Below are positions 6,073-14,635 of a DNA stretch of 17,454 bases, one piece after another. The notes beneath the pieces were generated by a model. It searched no databases. It saw only the letters and a list, made by a program, of their open reading frames with translations, and was not told the origin of the DNA. Within the stretch, counting starts at the first letter, position 1; each line of letters begins with the position of its first letter. The DNA is from an uncultured Eubacteriales bacterium (lineage in GTDB: Bacteria; Bacillota; Clostridia; Oscillospirales; Oscillospiraceae): contig CABVBV010000029.1 of assembly GCA_902496595.1 (NCBI GenBank), positions 1 through 17,454 on the forward strand, given 5' to 3'. Made by a program: the position numbers and the translations under genes.

Positions 6073-7422
6073 ATGACAAAACTCAGGCGTGAAAACAGTA
6101 TTTTGAGTCTCTCGTGGCCCATATTCATAGAACTGGTCTTGCAGATGCTCGTGGGCAACGCGGATCAGATAATGGTCGGCTGGTACAACCATGACCTCGT
6201 AGGCGCCATAGGCAATGCGAATCAAATAGTCAACCTGCTGCTCATAGTCTTCTCCGTCATCTGCACCGCCGCCACCATACTCATTTCACAGTACCTCGGC
6301 GCCGGGAGCACGGACAGATTGAGGGAGACATACACAGTCTCGCTGCTTGCAAACCTGTTCTTCGGCCTGCTGGTCAGCTGTGTGCTCATTTTCCTCTGCA
6401 GGCCGATATACAGGCTCATGAACGTGCCGGGGGAAATATTCGACGAGGCGGTGCTCTACATACGCATAATTGGAGCGGGTATGGTATTCCAGGCCGTGTA
6501 TCTGACTATCACGGCATTTTTCAGGAGCAGCCAGCTAATGCGGCAGACCATGCTTGTCTCGGTGCTTGTGAACGTCATGAACATCGGCTTCAACGCGCTG
6601 CTGATAAACGGGCTCTTCGGCCTTCCGGCGCTCGGAGTAGCCGGAGCAGCGATATCGAGCGGCATTTCCAGGGTCGCAGGAGTCGTGGCGATAGGCATAA
6701 TGTTCAGGAAATACTTCGGCAGGTCGGCAGTGAGCGCCCGATGCCTTCGTCCCTTCCCGGCAAGGCAGTTCAGGGGCCTGCTGCACATCGGCATTCCCTC
6801 GGGAGGGGAGTCGATCTCGTACAACCTCTCTCAGATATGTATCCAGGCGGTATGCAACAGGTTTGAGCTGTTCGTCATAAACACCAGGGTCTACGTCAAT
6901 ATGTTCGCAATGCTCTCGTATATTTTCGCCTCGGCCGTTGCCCAGGCGGCGCAGGTGGTCGTGGCCAGATATATGGGCGCCGGAGATACGGAGTCGACCG
7001 ACAAATGTGTTCGCCGGACGATGTACGCCTCGGTCTGCATATCCGGCATGGTCTCATTGCTGCTGTATATCTTCGCCGAACCGCTCTGCGGGCTCTTTAC
7101 AAAGGATGCGCAGGTAATTGCGCTTGCAAAGACCATCATGCTCATCGAGATACCGCTGGAGCTCGGCAGGGCCGTGAACATAGTCATGTGCCGCGCACTT
7201 CAGGCCTGCGGGGATATACGGTTCCCCATAACCATCTGCATCTTCAGCGCCTGGCTCACCGCCCTGGGCGGGGGCATACTGCTCTCAGGCCCGCTGGGGC
7301 TCGGCCTCGCCGGCATCTGGATAGCCATGGCCTGCGACGAGTGCCTGCGGGCGGGCCTCTTCCTCTGGCGCTGGCACACCAGAACCTGGAGCCGCATAAG
7401 GCTCGCAGCCGCGTATAACTGA
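6073..7422 (+). CDS. MATE family multidrug efflux transporter
   Basis: A 449-residue, highly hydrophobic protein of typical MATE/NorM length with room for 12 transmembrane helices in two bundles of six. Family hallmarks are SWPIFIELVLQMLVGNADQIMVGWY in helix 1 and the following loop (read in pieces), QIVNLLLIVF, ISQYLGAG, and the matching second-half segments GIPSGGESISY and QVVVARYMGAGDTE. MATE pumps export cationic drugs or metabolites in exchange for Na+ or H+. The substrate cannot be read from sequence. The start is supported by GGGGAG 6 nt upstream. It is a single-gene transcription unit with a strong promoter and its own terminator, converging on vanT. No regulator gene is adjacent, and proximity to the van genes does not show a shared role because the two units run toward each other. 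Confidence 0.92.
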   Translation: MTKLRRENSILSLSWPIFIELVLQMLVGNADQIMVGWYNHDLVGAIGNANQIVNLLLIVFSVICTAATILISQYLGAGSTDRLRETYTVSLLANLFFGLLVSCVLIFLCRPIYRLMNVPGEIFDEAVLYIRIIGAGMVFQAVYLTITAFFRSSQLMRQTMLVSVLVNVMNIGFNALLINGLFGLPALGVAGAAISSGISRVAGVVAIGIMFRKYFGRSAVSARCLRPFPARQFRGLLHIGIPSGGESISYNLSQICIQAVCNRFELFVINTRVYVNMFAMLSYIFASAVAQAAQVVVARYMGAGDTESTDKCVRRTMYASVCISGMVSLLLYIFAEPLCGLFTKDAQVIALAKTIMLIEIPLELGRAVNIVMCRALQACGDIRFPITICIFSAWLTALGGGILLSGPLGLGLAGIWIAMACDECLRAGLFLWRWHTRTWSRIRLAAAYN

Positions 7423-7439
7423 CTGATAGAAACAAAGCC

Positions 7440-7482
7440 AAACCCGGGTAGCGAGGTCAAAGGCCTCCCTCCCGGGTTTTTA
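7440..7482 (+). terminator. Terminator after the MATE gene, possibly bidirectional
   Basis: AAACCCGGG (7440-7448) pairs with CCCGGGTTT (7471-7479), enclosing a loop with a small inner GAGG/CCTC stem, followed by further T. It is 17 bp after the MATE stop. On the minus strand the hairpin is followed by TTTGGCTTTG, so it may also stop the van transcript arriving from the right. Confidence 0.8.
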
Positions 7483-7548
7483 TTACCGGTATCAATACCT
7501 CCGTGCGATAATTTAGACGCCGGCCGAGCCCTCAGGAGCGGCCACGCT

Positions 7549-9582
7549 TCAGTCGAGCCACACTCGCGGCAGGCGCTTTCCCAGCCTGCTAAGCAGCTCG
7601 TTCGTAATAGTTCCGTTTTGCCCGGCGAGGGCAGGGAGATCGAAACGCACAACGTCGCCGCTGCAAACTCTTCCACAGTCGGTCACATCAATAAAAAGCT
7701 GATCCATGCAGACGTGTCCAACGATCCGGGCACGTTTTCCGTTTATCCATACCTGAGCACCCTCGCTGCCACGGGGACAGCCGTCTCCGTAGCCAATGGC
7801 CAGTATAGCTATTCGACTGGGCCGCGCCGTTGTGTATGACAGGCCGTAGCCGAGCTTTTCACCCTCCGGCAGCTCACGCACCTGGGCGACTCGGGCCTTC
7901 AAACTAAGCACCGGCTTAAGAGACGGCCACTCAGCCGTATCGTCTGCTTCGGCACTCTTCAGACCGTAGACAGCTATTCCCACCCTGGCGTACGAGCAGC
8001 GGGTATCCGGGTAGTTCAAAAGCCCGTAGCTTGCCTGGGTATGCAGCTTGCCGACATCATGGCCGCGGCGTCCGAGCTCCTCCGCCAGACTGAAAAAGCG
8101 CTCGCTCTGAATCTGCGTAAATGTGCGGCTGTCGTCCGAGAGACTGTCCGAGACGCAGAGATGGGTGTACATACCCGTGATTCTGAGATGAGGCATTGCA
8201 AAGATGCGCTCAACGGCTTCAATGTCTCCGGCGTCGATGCCCAACCTGTGCATACCGCTGTCGATCTTGATGTGTACTTCCAAGTCACGGCCGAAGTTTG
8301 AGAGCTCCTGCGCGTAGGCGGGCTCGGTGACTGTTTGCGTCAGCCTATATCTTAAAAGGCAGGGAAAATTCTCCGGCGCCGTCCAGCCCAGGACAAGTAT
8401 CGTACCCCGTATCCCGCTGCGCCTGAGTTCAACTCCCTCGGCGGCACAGGCCACGGCGAAGGCACGGATCCCGCATCCGCTCAAGACCCTTGCAGTTGTT
8501 TTGAGCCCGTGTCCGTAAGCATCGCACTTGAGCACCGGCATGAGCTCACATCCAGACGGAAGAAGGCTCTTGAGCCGGTTCGCGTTGTTCCGCAACGCAG
8601 CGGCGTCCAGCTCGACCCAGGCTCTTGCCGTTGCTCTCGGTTCGACAGGCATGATGCGCCTCAGGAGCGGCAGCGCAACAATGCTGACGACTGTCGTGAA
8701 AGCACACACGGCGGCAAAGTGACCCAGGCTGTTCTCGACCAGCGGCCCCCAAAGCCCGGTGAGCTTCGCAAACATCCGTACCAGCACGATGCACCAGGGA
8801 TGCAGGATGTAAAAGAGCATCGAGAAACTGGCGGCGTATGACGGCGCCCTCAGCTTAAGCCTGAGCAGCAGCGAAAAGAGAAAAAACATCACCAGCGGCA
8901 GCATGGCATACATACTGTCGTGCTTCTGCCAGCCGAGCTTCCTGAGCGCAAGCGCTTCGCAGAGCATCAGCGCGAATAAAACGACAAGTCCAGCAGCTTG
9001 CAGCCGCGCCCTGCCGCCGTCCTTTACCCTTCTGCCAAGGAGCAGAAAAAGCGGGGCGAAGAATATTCCGTTCCTGGTGTAGCCGATAAAATCATAAATT
9101 GCGGCCACGGGAGCCGCCCCGCTTATAAGGCCGTAGTAACTGTCGCCGGGCAGTCCGACCAGATACAGCAGCAGAGCTATCGGCAGCCCGAAGCGCGACC
9201 TTTGTAACAATGCGGCTATGCAGAGGCCGAGCAACACTGCGGGGAAATACCAGAGGTGGTAGAAGGTGCCGTCAAAAAGCAGTTCCCTCAATCCCGGTAA
9301 GCTCCCGGAGTAGATGTTCAGCGGAAGATATATGAGCGCTGCGGCAAGGTAGAGCAAACCGGTCTTTTTCAGCGCCGGACGCAGTTTATCCGGGTTCGAC
9401 AGCACGAATCTGCCGGTCAACATGAAGAAGAAGGGCACAGCCACCCTGGCAACGACCCTTGTAAGCACAAAATCAGCAGTCTCGCTGTAACTGAGCAGGG
9501 GAGAGCAGTGAATTGCGGCAACGAGCAGCGCCGCTGCTATGCGGAAGTATTCAAGGCTTCCGAACCTCTTTTCTCCATTCAT
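7549..9582 (-). CDS. vanT: VanT-type membrane-bound serine/alanine racemase
   Basis: A 677-residue fusion. Residues 9-312 are a multi-pass acyltransferase-3-type membrane domain (about 10 helices, with IHCSPLL and FFFMLTGRF), thought in VanT proteins to handle L-serine uptake. Residues 318-677 are a fold-type III PLP racemase with VLKCDAYGHG (PLP lysine K352), YARVGIAVYG, GYGLSYT and IGYGDG. In VanC/E/G-type resistance this fusion converts L-Ser to D-Ser for the ligase. ATG 9582 was chosen over 9597: its ATGA overlaps the vanXY stop by 4 bp and it has GGAG 9 nt upstream, whereas the earlier ATG lacks a ribosome binding site. It is the last gene of the cluster. Serine specificity over alanine is inferred from the fusion and context, not from individual residues. 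Confidence 0.93.
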   Translation of the reverse strand: MNGEKRFGSLEYFRIAAALLVAAIHCSPLLSYSETADFVLTRVVARVAVPFFFMLTGRFVLSNPDKLRPALKKTGLLYLAAALIYLPLNIYSGSLPGLRELLFDGTFYHLWYFPAVLLGLCIAALLQRSRFGLPIALLLYLVGLPGDSYYGLISGAAPVAAIYDFIGYTRNGIFFAPLFLLLGRRVKDGGRARLQAAGLVVLFALMLCEALALRKLGWQKHDSMYAMLPLVMFFLFSLLLRLKLRAPSYAASFSMLFYILHPWCIVLVRMFAKLTGLWGPLVENSLGHFAAVCAFTTVVSIVALPLLRRIMPVEPRATARAWVELDAAALRNNANRLKSLLPSGCELMPVLKCDAYGHGLKTTARVLSGCGIRAFAVACAAEGVELRRSGIRGTILVLGWTAPENFPCLLRYRLTQTVTEPAYAQELSNFGRDLEVHIKIDSGMHRLGIDAGDIEAVERIFAMPHLRITGMYTHLCVSDSLSDDSRTFTQIQSERFFSLAEELGRRGHDVGKLHTQASYGLLNYPDTRCSYARVGIAVYGLKSAEADDTAEWPSLKPVLSLKARVAQVRELPEGEKLGYGLSYTTARPSRIAILAIGYGDGCPRGSEGAQVWINGKRARIVGHVCMDQLFIDVTDCGRVCSGDVVRFDLPALAGQNGTITNELLSRLGKRLPRVWLD

Positions 9583-10304
9583 GCAGGTTTTCTCCATAAC
9601 GTGTAGACATAGCCGTCCACATTGTTACCTGATATTTGGAATGGCGCGTCGGGCTGCTCCGGCCTGGCCCCGGCGTCCACGAAACCGACCTCGGCCTCGT
9701 AGGCGCCTCCGTCCGTGCTAAGCAGGCGCTCGGGGTAGGGATAGGAGCGGAGCAGTTCGTGATACTCCTCCAGGCAGAGCCCGCGCTCGCACATTAGTCT
9801 CGCGTGCGGACGTCCGACATAGCGGAAATGCCATGGTTCTGCTGCTATGCCCGTGATAAGCTCTTTTCCCGATTCGTAGCGCTCGACAAAGCCATAGTCA
9901 GCCGCGAGGGTACGGAATATCCCGCATATCCCATCACGGGGAAACTCGGGCCTGATGAAGTCTATATGTTCAGACTTGAGCGCCAGGTCTACGGCGAGAC
10001 CTGTCTGGTGCTCAGAGCAGCCGGGAATGGCAACGTACTTCCGTGTGAAGCATTCTCCATTCTCGAGCATAGAGGAATCCCAGATCTGCTGCTGTTCCTC
10101 AACAGAGCGCCATCCGCTTACGGCGACGATCTCTCCGACAGCGCCCAGCCTCGAAACAAGCCCGGTGAGCATGGCGGCGGCTCTCGCATCTATCAATATA
10201 TCGGAGCCCGGCAGCGCCGGCGCCAGCACTGGACGCCCGGCGTGGACAAGAGGGTGTTCTGCGTTCACCAGCAGTAACTGACCCGTGTAAATGCTCCCAG
10301 CCAT
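9579..10304 (-). CDS. vanXY: VanXY-type D,D-dipeptidase/D,D-carboxypeptidase
   Basis: A 241-residue member of peptidase family M15 (VanY/VanXY), cytoplasmic by absence of a signal peptide or membrane anchor. Zinc ligands are visible: SEHQTGLAVD gives H99 and D106, and EPWHFRYVG gives H159 with catalytic E156. SGWRS has the conserved Arg66. Bifunctional VanXY enzymes cleave D-Ala-D-Ala and the terminal D-Ala of pentapeptide precursors, removing the vancomycin target while sparing D-Ala-D-Ser. The lack of an N-terminal anchor and the place between ligase and racemase favour VanXY over a plain VanY. ATG 10304 was chosen because GGAGG lies 7 nt upstream; an in-frame TTG at 10310 would have almost no spacing. 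Only 2 bp separate it from the vanG stop. Confidence 0.92.
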   Translation of the reverse strand: MAGSIYTGQLLLVNAEHPLVHAGRPVLAPALPGSDILIDARAAAMLTGLVSRLGAVGEIVAVSGWRSVEEQQQIWDSSMLENGECFTRKYVAIPGCSEHQTGLAVDLALKSEHIDFIRPEFPRDGICGIFRTLAADYGFVERYESGKELITGIAAEPWHFRYVGRPHARLMCERGLCLEEYHELLRSYPYPERLLSTDGGAYEAEVGFVDAGARPEQPDAPFQISGNNVDGYVYTLWRKPA

Positions 10305-10306
10305 GC

Positions 10307-11362
10307 TCAAACCTCCAGCCCGAAGGCAATGAGCGCGTCCAACAGGGCTCCGAAGTCAAAGCCTATGCCGCGCATCATGTTTGGAAAGCGGCTGTGTGAG
10401 GTGAAACCGGGTATCGTGTTCACTTCGTTGAAAACCAGACGGCCCGTCGGTTCAAGGAACATATCGACTCTGGCAAAGCAGCGGCAGCCTAAAGCGCGGT
10501 ATATGCGCTTGGCCGTATCCTGAATCCTCTGCTCCACTTCTGCATCCACTCTCGCGGGCATATGGATGCGGGAGCTGATGAGGTTGTACTTTTCCACATA
10601 GTCGAAAAGCTCGCCCTGGATCTCTATCTCGTCTGCCCGGCCGGTGGTCAGTTCGCCGTTGCCCATGACGGCGCAACCGACCTCGAAGCCCTCAATGGCC
10701 TCCTCGACGATCACCTCGCGATCGAACCTGAGCGCCTCGCGCACGGCGGCGCGCAGCCCTGCGGGCTCTGCGACCTTTGTGATGCCGAAGGATGAACCGG
10801 CCCGGACGGGCTTGACGAAAGCCGGGAAAGTCAGACCCTCAGTGAGCCTGTTGAGCTCATCCGGCGCAGGCAAGCCGGCAAATGTAACGGATTTGGGAAC
10901 ATTCACACCTGCAAGAGAGGCCAGCTTGTGCGCCCTGTCCTTGTCCATGCAGAGAGCTGAAGCGAGGGTGCCGCAGCCTATGACCGGTATGCCTGCCAGC
11001 TCGCATAGGCCCTGGACGGTGCCGTCCTCTCCAAACCTGCCGTGCATGACAGGGAAGGCGGCGTCCAGCCTGGTTGTGCGTACTCCGCTGGCGCGAAATT
11101 CCATGATACCGTGCAGGTCGCGGTCAGGCGAGATAACGGCAGGCACACAGTTCCGACCGTCTTCGTGCCAGGAGTCGTCCTCAAGAGCGGCTGCGTCCCC
11201 GTAAAACCTGAACCACTCTCCTCCCTTGGTTATACCTATGAGCAGCAGTTCGTACTTCTCCCTGTCAAGATTCGTTATGACCGAGTGCGCCGACTCGAGA
11301 GACACCGGGTATTCCGGAGAATTGCCTCCGAAGATAACGGCGATTTTGAGCTTTTTATTCAT
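10307..11362 (-). CDS. vanG: VanG-type D-alanine--D-serine ligase
   Basis: A 351-residue ATP-grasp ligase of the D-Ala-D-X family. Recognisable segments include IAVIFGGNSPEYPVSLESA at the N-terminus, VMHGRFGEDGT, GCGTLASALCMDKDRAHKL, KSVTF, KPVRAGSSFGITKV (ATP binding), EEAIEGFEVGCAVMG, FDYVEKY (omega loop) and FNEVNTIPGFTSHSRFPNMM (metal ligands). These match enterococcal VanG closely from memory, more than chromosomal Ddl or the D-lactate ligases VanA/VanB. The racemase VanT and the absence of a vanH dehydrogenase also point to D-Ala-D-Ser. AGGAGG lies 8 nt before the ATG. A large hairpin with U-tract ends 20 nt upstream, so expression must depend on read-through. Position 19 is Pro where I recall Glu in enterococcal VanG (EYEVS); the functional glutamate E17 is kept. 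Confidence 0.95.
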   Translation of the reverse strand: MNKKLKIAVIFGGNSPEYPVSLESAHSVITNLDREKYELLLIGITKGGEWFRFYGDAAALEDDSWHEDGRNCVPAVISPDRDLHGIMEFRASGVRTTRLDAAFPVMHGRFGEDGTVQGLCELAGIPVIGCGTLASALCMDKDRAHKLASLAGVNVPKSVTFAGLPAPDELNRLTEGLTFPAFVKPVRAGSSFGITKVAEPAGLRAAVREALRFDREVIVEEAIEGFEVGCAVMGNGELTTGRADEIEIQGELFDYVEKYNLISSRIHMPARVDAEVEQRIQDTAKRIYRALGCRCFARVDMFLEPTGRLVFNEVNTIPGFTSHSRFPNMMRGIGFDFGALLDALIAFGLEV

Positions 11363-11382
11363 GTTCTATGCCTCCTGAAGAT

Positions 11383-11428
11383 AAAAACTCCGGTTTCTGA
11401 CGGAGACTATCCTATCAGAAACCGGAGT
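11383..11428 (-). terminator. Strong intrinsic terminator in the vanG leader (candidate attenuator)
   Basis: The arms at 11387-11400 and 11415-11428 are perfect 14-bp reverse complements with a 14-nt loop. On the minus strand the stem ends in a T-run (11387-11383) followed by ATCTTC and then the vanG ribosome binding site. Only 20 bp separate the T-run from the vanG start, too few for a promoter, so transcription of vanG-XY-T must pass this hairpin. It may end the vanRS message, act as a regulated attenuator, or both. Confidence 0.85.
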
Positions 11429-11433
11429 GGCGT

Positions 11434-11460
11434 TTATCCGCAGGGGCTGAGTAAAACCAT
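11434..11460 (-). CDS. Possible 8-codon leader peptide (MVLLSPCG) upstream of vanG
   Basis: ATG at 11460-11458, eight sense codons and TAA at 11436-11434. AGAGGA (11472-11467) precedes it with 6-nt spacing, a good ribosome binding site. The stop codon is 5 bp before the first base of the terminator hairpin, so a ribosome at the stop would cover much of the hairpin's first arm. It starts 20 bp after the vanS stop codon. No homology is possible at this length, and the AGAGGA is also part of the VanR-box-like repeat, so it may be a coincidence. Confidence 0.35.
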   Translation of the reverse strand: MVLLSPCG

Positions 11461-11461
11461 G

Positions 11462-11486
11462 CAATTTCCTCTAATATTTCTTACGA
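11462..11486 (-). promoter_or_regulatory. Candidate VanR binding box in tandem 12-bp repeat, overlapping the vanS stop
   Basis: On the minus strand TCGTAAGAAATA (11486-11475) is followed 12 bp later by a second GGAAATTG unit. From memory, VanR boxes upstream of van resistance genes read roughly TCGTANGAAANT in 12-bp tandem units; the first unit fits well, the second only in GAAATT. The first TAA of the box is the vanS stop codon. A possible -10 (TTTACT, about 11456-11451) follows with a 17-bp spacer to AATATT, which is weak. Confidence 0.45.
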
Positions 11487-12587
11487 TTTTCTGACGCCTA
11501 GAGGCAGGCTGACGTTAAAGATGACTCTGTTGTCCGCACTCTGGGCTCTTATCGTGCCGCCGTGCAGTTCAACGATTTCCTTTGCGATGGCGAGTCCAAG
11601 CCCGGAGCCGCCGGTTCTGCTCATTCTGGCCGAATCCAGCCGGTAGAACTGCTCAAAAAGCCGTTCGAGCTTCTCCGGAGCGATCGTATCGCCGCGGTTT
11701 ACAAAGCTGATCTCCGCAAGCTCGCCCTCTACCGAGAGGTTCACGTTTATTTCAGTGTTCTCATAGCTGTAATTCATCGCGTTACGCAGGAGGTTGTCGA
11801 ATACGCGCTGCAATTTGTCCGGGTCGCAGCTTATTGTCACCGCCTCGTGGGCGTTGACGATGCAGCTCAGACCGCGCTCTCTGAGCATTGGCGCAAACTC
11901 GTCGGCTATCTGCTCCAACATTCTCGACAGGTTGACGTTCTTCCTGTCAAGCGTTACGCTGGTAAGAGAAAACCTGGTGATGTCGAAGAACTCGTTTATC
12001 AGATCTTCAAGCCGCTCTGCCTTGTCGAGAGCTATGCCGATATACTTGGCCCGCTGCGCCGTTGAGAGATCCGGCTCGTCCCGAAGCAGGGTAAGGTAGC
12101 CGATAACGGAGGTGAGGGGAGTCTTCAGGTCATGCGCCAAATAGACTACGAGGTCGTTTTTGCGTCTGTCAGCCTCCTCGGCAGCACGCTTGGACGAGAG
12201 CATATCAGAACGGATCATGTTCATCTGGTTTTCAATGTCGTGCAAAGCCGAGGGCAGCACAATGGGCCGGTCTCCGCCCTTGTACATCTGCTCCGTAGCC
12301 TTCACCACGTCCGAGAGATAACCCAGCGTTTTTGCCCAGAATATCAGGAAAATCACTATATATCCCATGACCAGGAAAACTATCATGAAAAAGGTCACAT
12401 TGTTCCTTATCATTATTAGAAGCTCGTAAACCGGCCCATTGTTCCAGGGCAGCAGATAGCACACGAACATACCGAAAAAGAGCGCGACGAAACTCGCCAG
12501 CGTAAACAGCACGCAGGCGACCACGAACCTCGTGAGCACGCCCAGAGTAACAGACCTCGTGAGCGTGGTTTTGCCTTTTCTACTCAA
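11481..12587 (-). CDS. vanS: VanS sensor histidine kinase
   Basis: A 368-residue membrane kinase. Two transmembrane segments (about 19-47 and 63-85) enclose a very short extracytoplasmic loop (about 48-62), as in VanS-type sensors. A linker follows, then the HisKA box YLAHDLKTPLTSVIGY with phospho-acceptor H152, an N box around RNAMNYSYENTE, and a G box GSGLGLAIAKEIVELHGG. It should respond to glycopeptide or cell-wall stress and phosphorylate VanR. The start is TTG (12587-12585), overlapping the vanR stop by 8 bp (TTGAGTAG). No ATG upstream of the first membrane helix is available, and coupling to vanR translation is likely. The cognate assignment rests on its place beside vanR and the complete resistance operon. 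Confidence 0.93.
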   Translation of the reverse strand: MSRKGKTTLTRSVTLGVLTRFVVACVLFTLASFVALFFGMFVCYLLPWNNGPVYELLIMIRNNVTFFMIVFLVMGYIVIFLIFWAKTLGYLSDVVKATEQMYKGGDRPIVLPSALHDIENQMNMIRSDMLSSKRAAEEADRRKNDLVVYLAHDLKTPLTSVIGYLTLLRDEPDLSTAQRAKYIGIALDKAERLEDLINEFFDITRFSLTSVTLDRKNVNLSRMLEQIADEFAPMLRERGLSCIVNAHEAVTISCDPDKLQRVFDNLLRNAMNYSYENTEINVNLSVEGELAEISFVNRGDTIAPEKLERLFEQFYRLDSARMSRTGGSGLGLAIAKEIVELHGGTIRAQSADNRVIFNVSLPLGVRKS

Positions 12588-13275
12588 CCTGATATCCCAC
12601 TCCCCAAACAGTTTTGATAAATCTCGGCTTCCTTGGCGGCTCTCCGAGTTTCTCGCGGAGCCGGCCTATGTGAGCCATAACCGTGTTGTTGTTGTCTAGG
12701 TACTTTTCTCCCCAGACAGCCTCAAAGAGCTCCTCGGATGATACGACCCGGCCCTGATTCTCGCAGAGATACCAGAGTATGGAGAACTCAATCGGCGTCA
12801 GCTGCACCGCCTTGCCATATAGCGAGCACTTGTGCGTATCCCTGTTTATCACAAGGCCACGTATATCACGCTCCTGAGCGCTCTGTGCCGGAGGATCGGC
12901 CTGATTATACCTGGTGTAACGCCGCAGCTGGGTCTTAACCCGTGCCACCAACTCGAGCGGATTGAAGGGTTTCGTGATGTAGTCGTCTGCGCCGATCGTA
13001 AGGCCCATTATTTTGTCTATGTCCTCGACCTTTGCCGTCAGCATGATGATCGGCCAAAAATGCTCCTGCCTTATCTTCGCGCAGAGGGTGAAGCCGTCCA
13101 TATCCGGAAGCATGACGTCCAGCACGGCGAGGTCGATCGGTTCGGCTTGCACACAGTCCAAGGCATCCAGTCCCCGGTAGAATTTCCTAACCTCAAAGCC
13201 CTCGTTTTTTAAATACAATTCCACAAGGTCGGCGATCTCGACCTCATCGTCTACCACAAGTATCGTGTGTGACAT
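12580..13275 (-). CDS. vanR: VanR response regulator (OmpR family)
   Basis: A 231-residue OmpR/PhoB-type regulator. The receiver domain (1-120) has acidic pocket D9-D10, phospho-acceptor D53 in LDVMLPDMDG, T80 and K102. The C-terminal winged helix (about 140-231) has GKAVQLTPIEFSILWYL and the recognition region NNTVMAHIGRLREKLG, ending VWGVGYQVE. When phosphorylated it should activate the vanG-XY-T genes, plausibly through the box at 11462-11486. ATG 13275 was chosen over the in-frame ATG 13287 because GGAGG lies 5 nt before it, and the 13287 ATG overlaps that ribosome binding site. It is the first gene of the cluster and is divergent from the aminotransferase gene. Confidence 0.93.
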   Translation of the reverse strand: MSHTILVVDDEVEIADLVELYLKNEGFEVRKFYRGLDALDCVQAEPIDLAVLDVMLPDMDGFTLCAKIRQEHFWPIIMLTAKVEDIDKIMGLTIGADDYITKPFNPLELVARVKTQLRRYTRYNQADPPAQSAQERDIRGLVINRDTHKCSLYGKAVQLTPIEFSILWYLCENQGRVVSSEELFEAVWGEKYLDNNNTVMAHIGRLREKLGEPPRKPRFIKTVWGVGYQVE

Positions 13276-13299
13276 ATCGGCCTCCATGACGTTTTGTAC

Positions 13300-13328
13300 A
13301 GTTTACCACAATGCCAGTCCCGTTTCAA
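13300..13328 (-). promoter_or_regulatory. Sigma-A promoter of vanRS
   Basis: TTGAAA (13328-13323) and TAAACT (13305-13300) on the minus strand are separated by 17 bp. Transcription would begin near 13293, leaving a leader of about 18 nt that carries GGAGG. No VanR-box-like sequence was seen next to it, suggesting basal rather than autoactivated expression. Confidence 0.7.
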
Positions 13329-13342
13329 CGTGGCTTTTGCGC

Positions 13343-13371
13343 TTGCAAGGCGCTTTAGGGAGTATTATAAT
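13343..13371 (+). promoter_or_regulatory. Sigma-A promoter of the aminotransferase-cwlD-radA operon
   Basis: TTGCAA (13343-13348) and a perfect TATAAT (13366-13371) with 17-bp spacing. The -35 lies inside an imperfect palindrome, GCGCTTGCAAGGCGC (13339-13353), a possible operator. It is divergent from the vanR promoter, the two -35 boxes being about 14 bp apart. Confidence 0.75.
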
Positions 13372-13402
13372 TATTCCATATTTGTGATGGAAGGTAAGAC
13401 AG

Positions 13403-14593
<1,191 letters not shown>

Positions 14594-14635
14594 TTTTGAA
14601 GAGAGCCCGTCCCGCATAGGATGCAGGGAGGGGTG

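Noticed and set aside
7483..7548. GGCCG/CGGCC hairpin after vanT as a dedicated terminator
   Set aside because: The arms are only 5 bp and no real T-run follows on the minus strand. The 7440-7482 hairpin is a better stop.
10307..11362. D-Ala-D-lactate ligase (VanA/VanB type) or housekeeping Ddl
   Set aside because: No vanH dehydrogenase is present. The neighbours are VanT racemase and VanXY, and the sequence matches VanG segments, so D-Ala-D-Ser is the better call.
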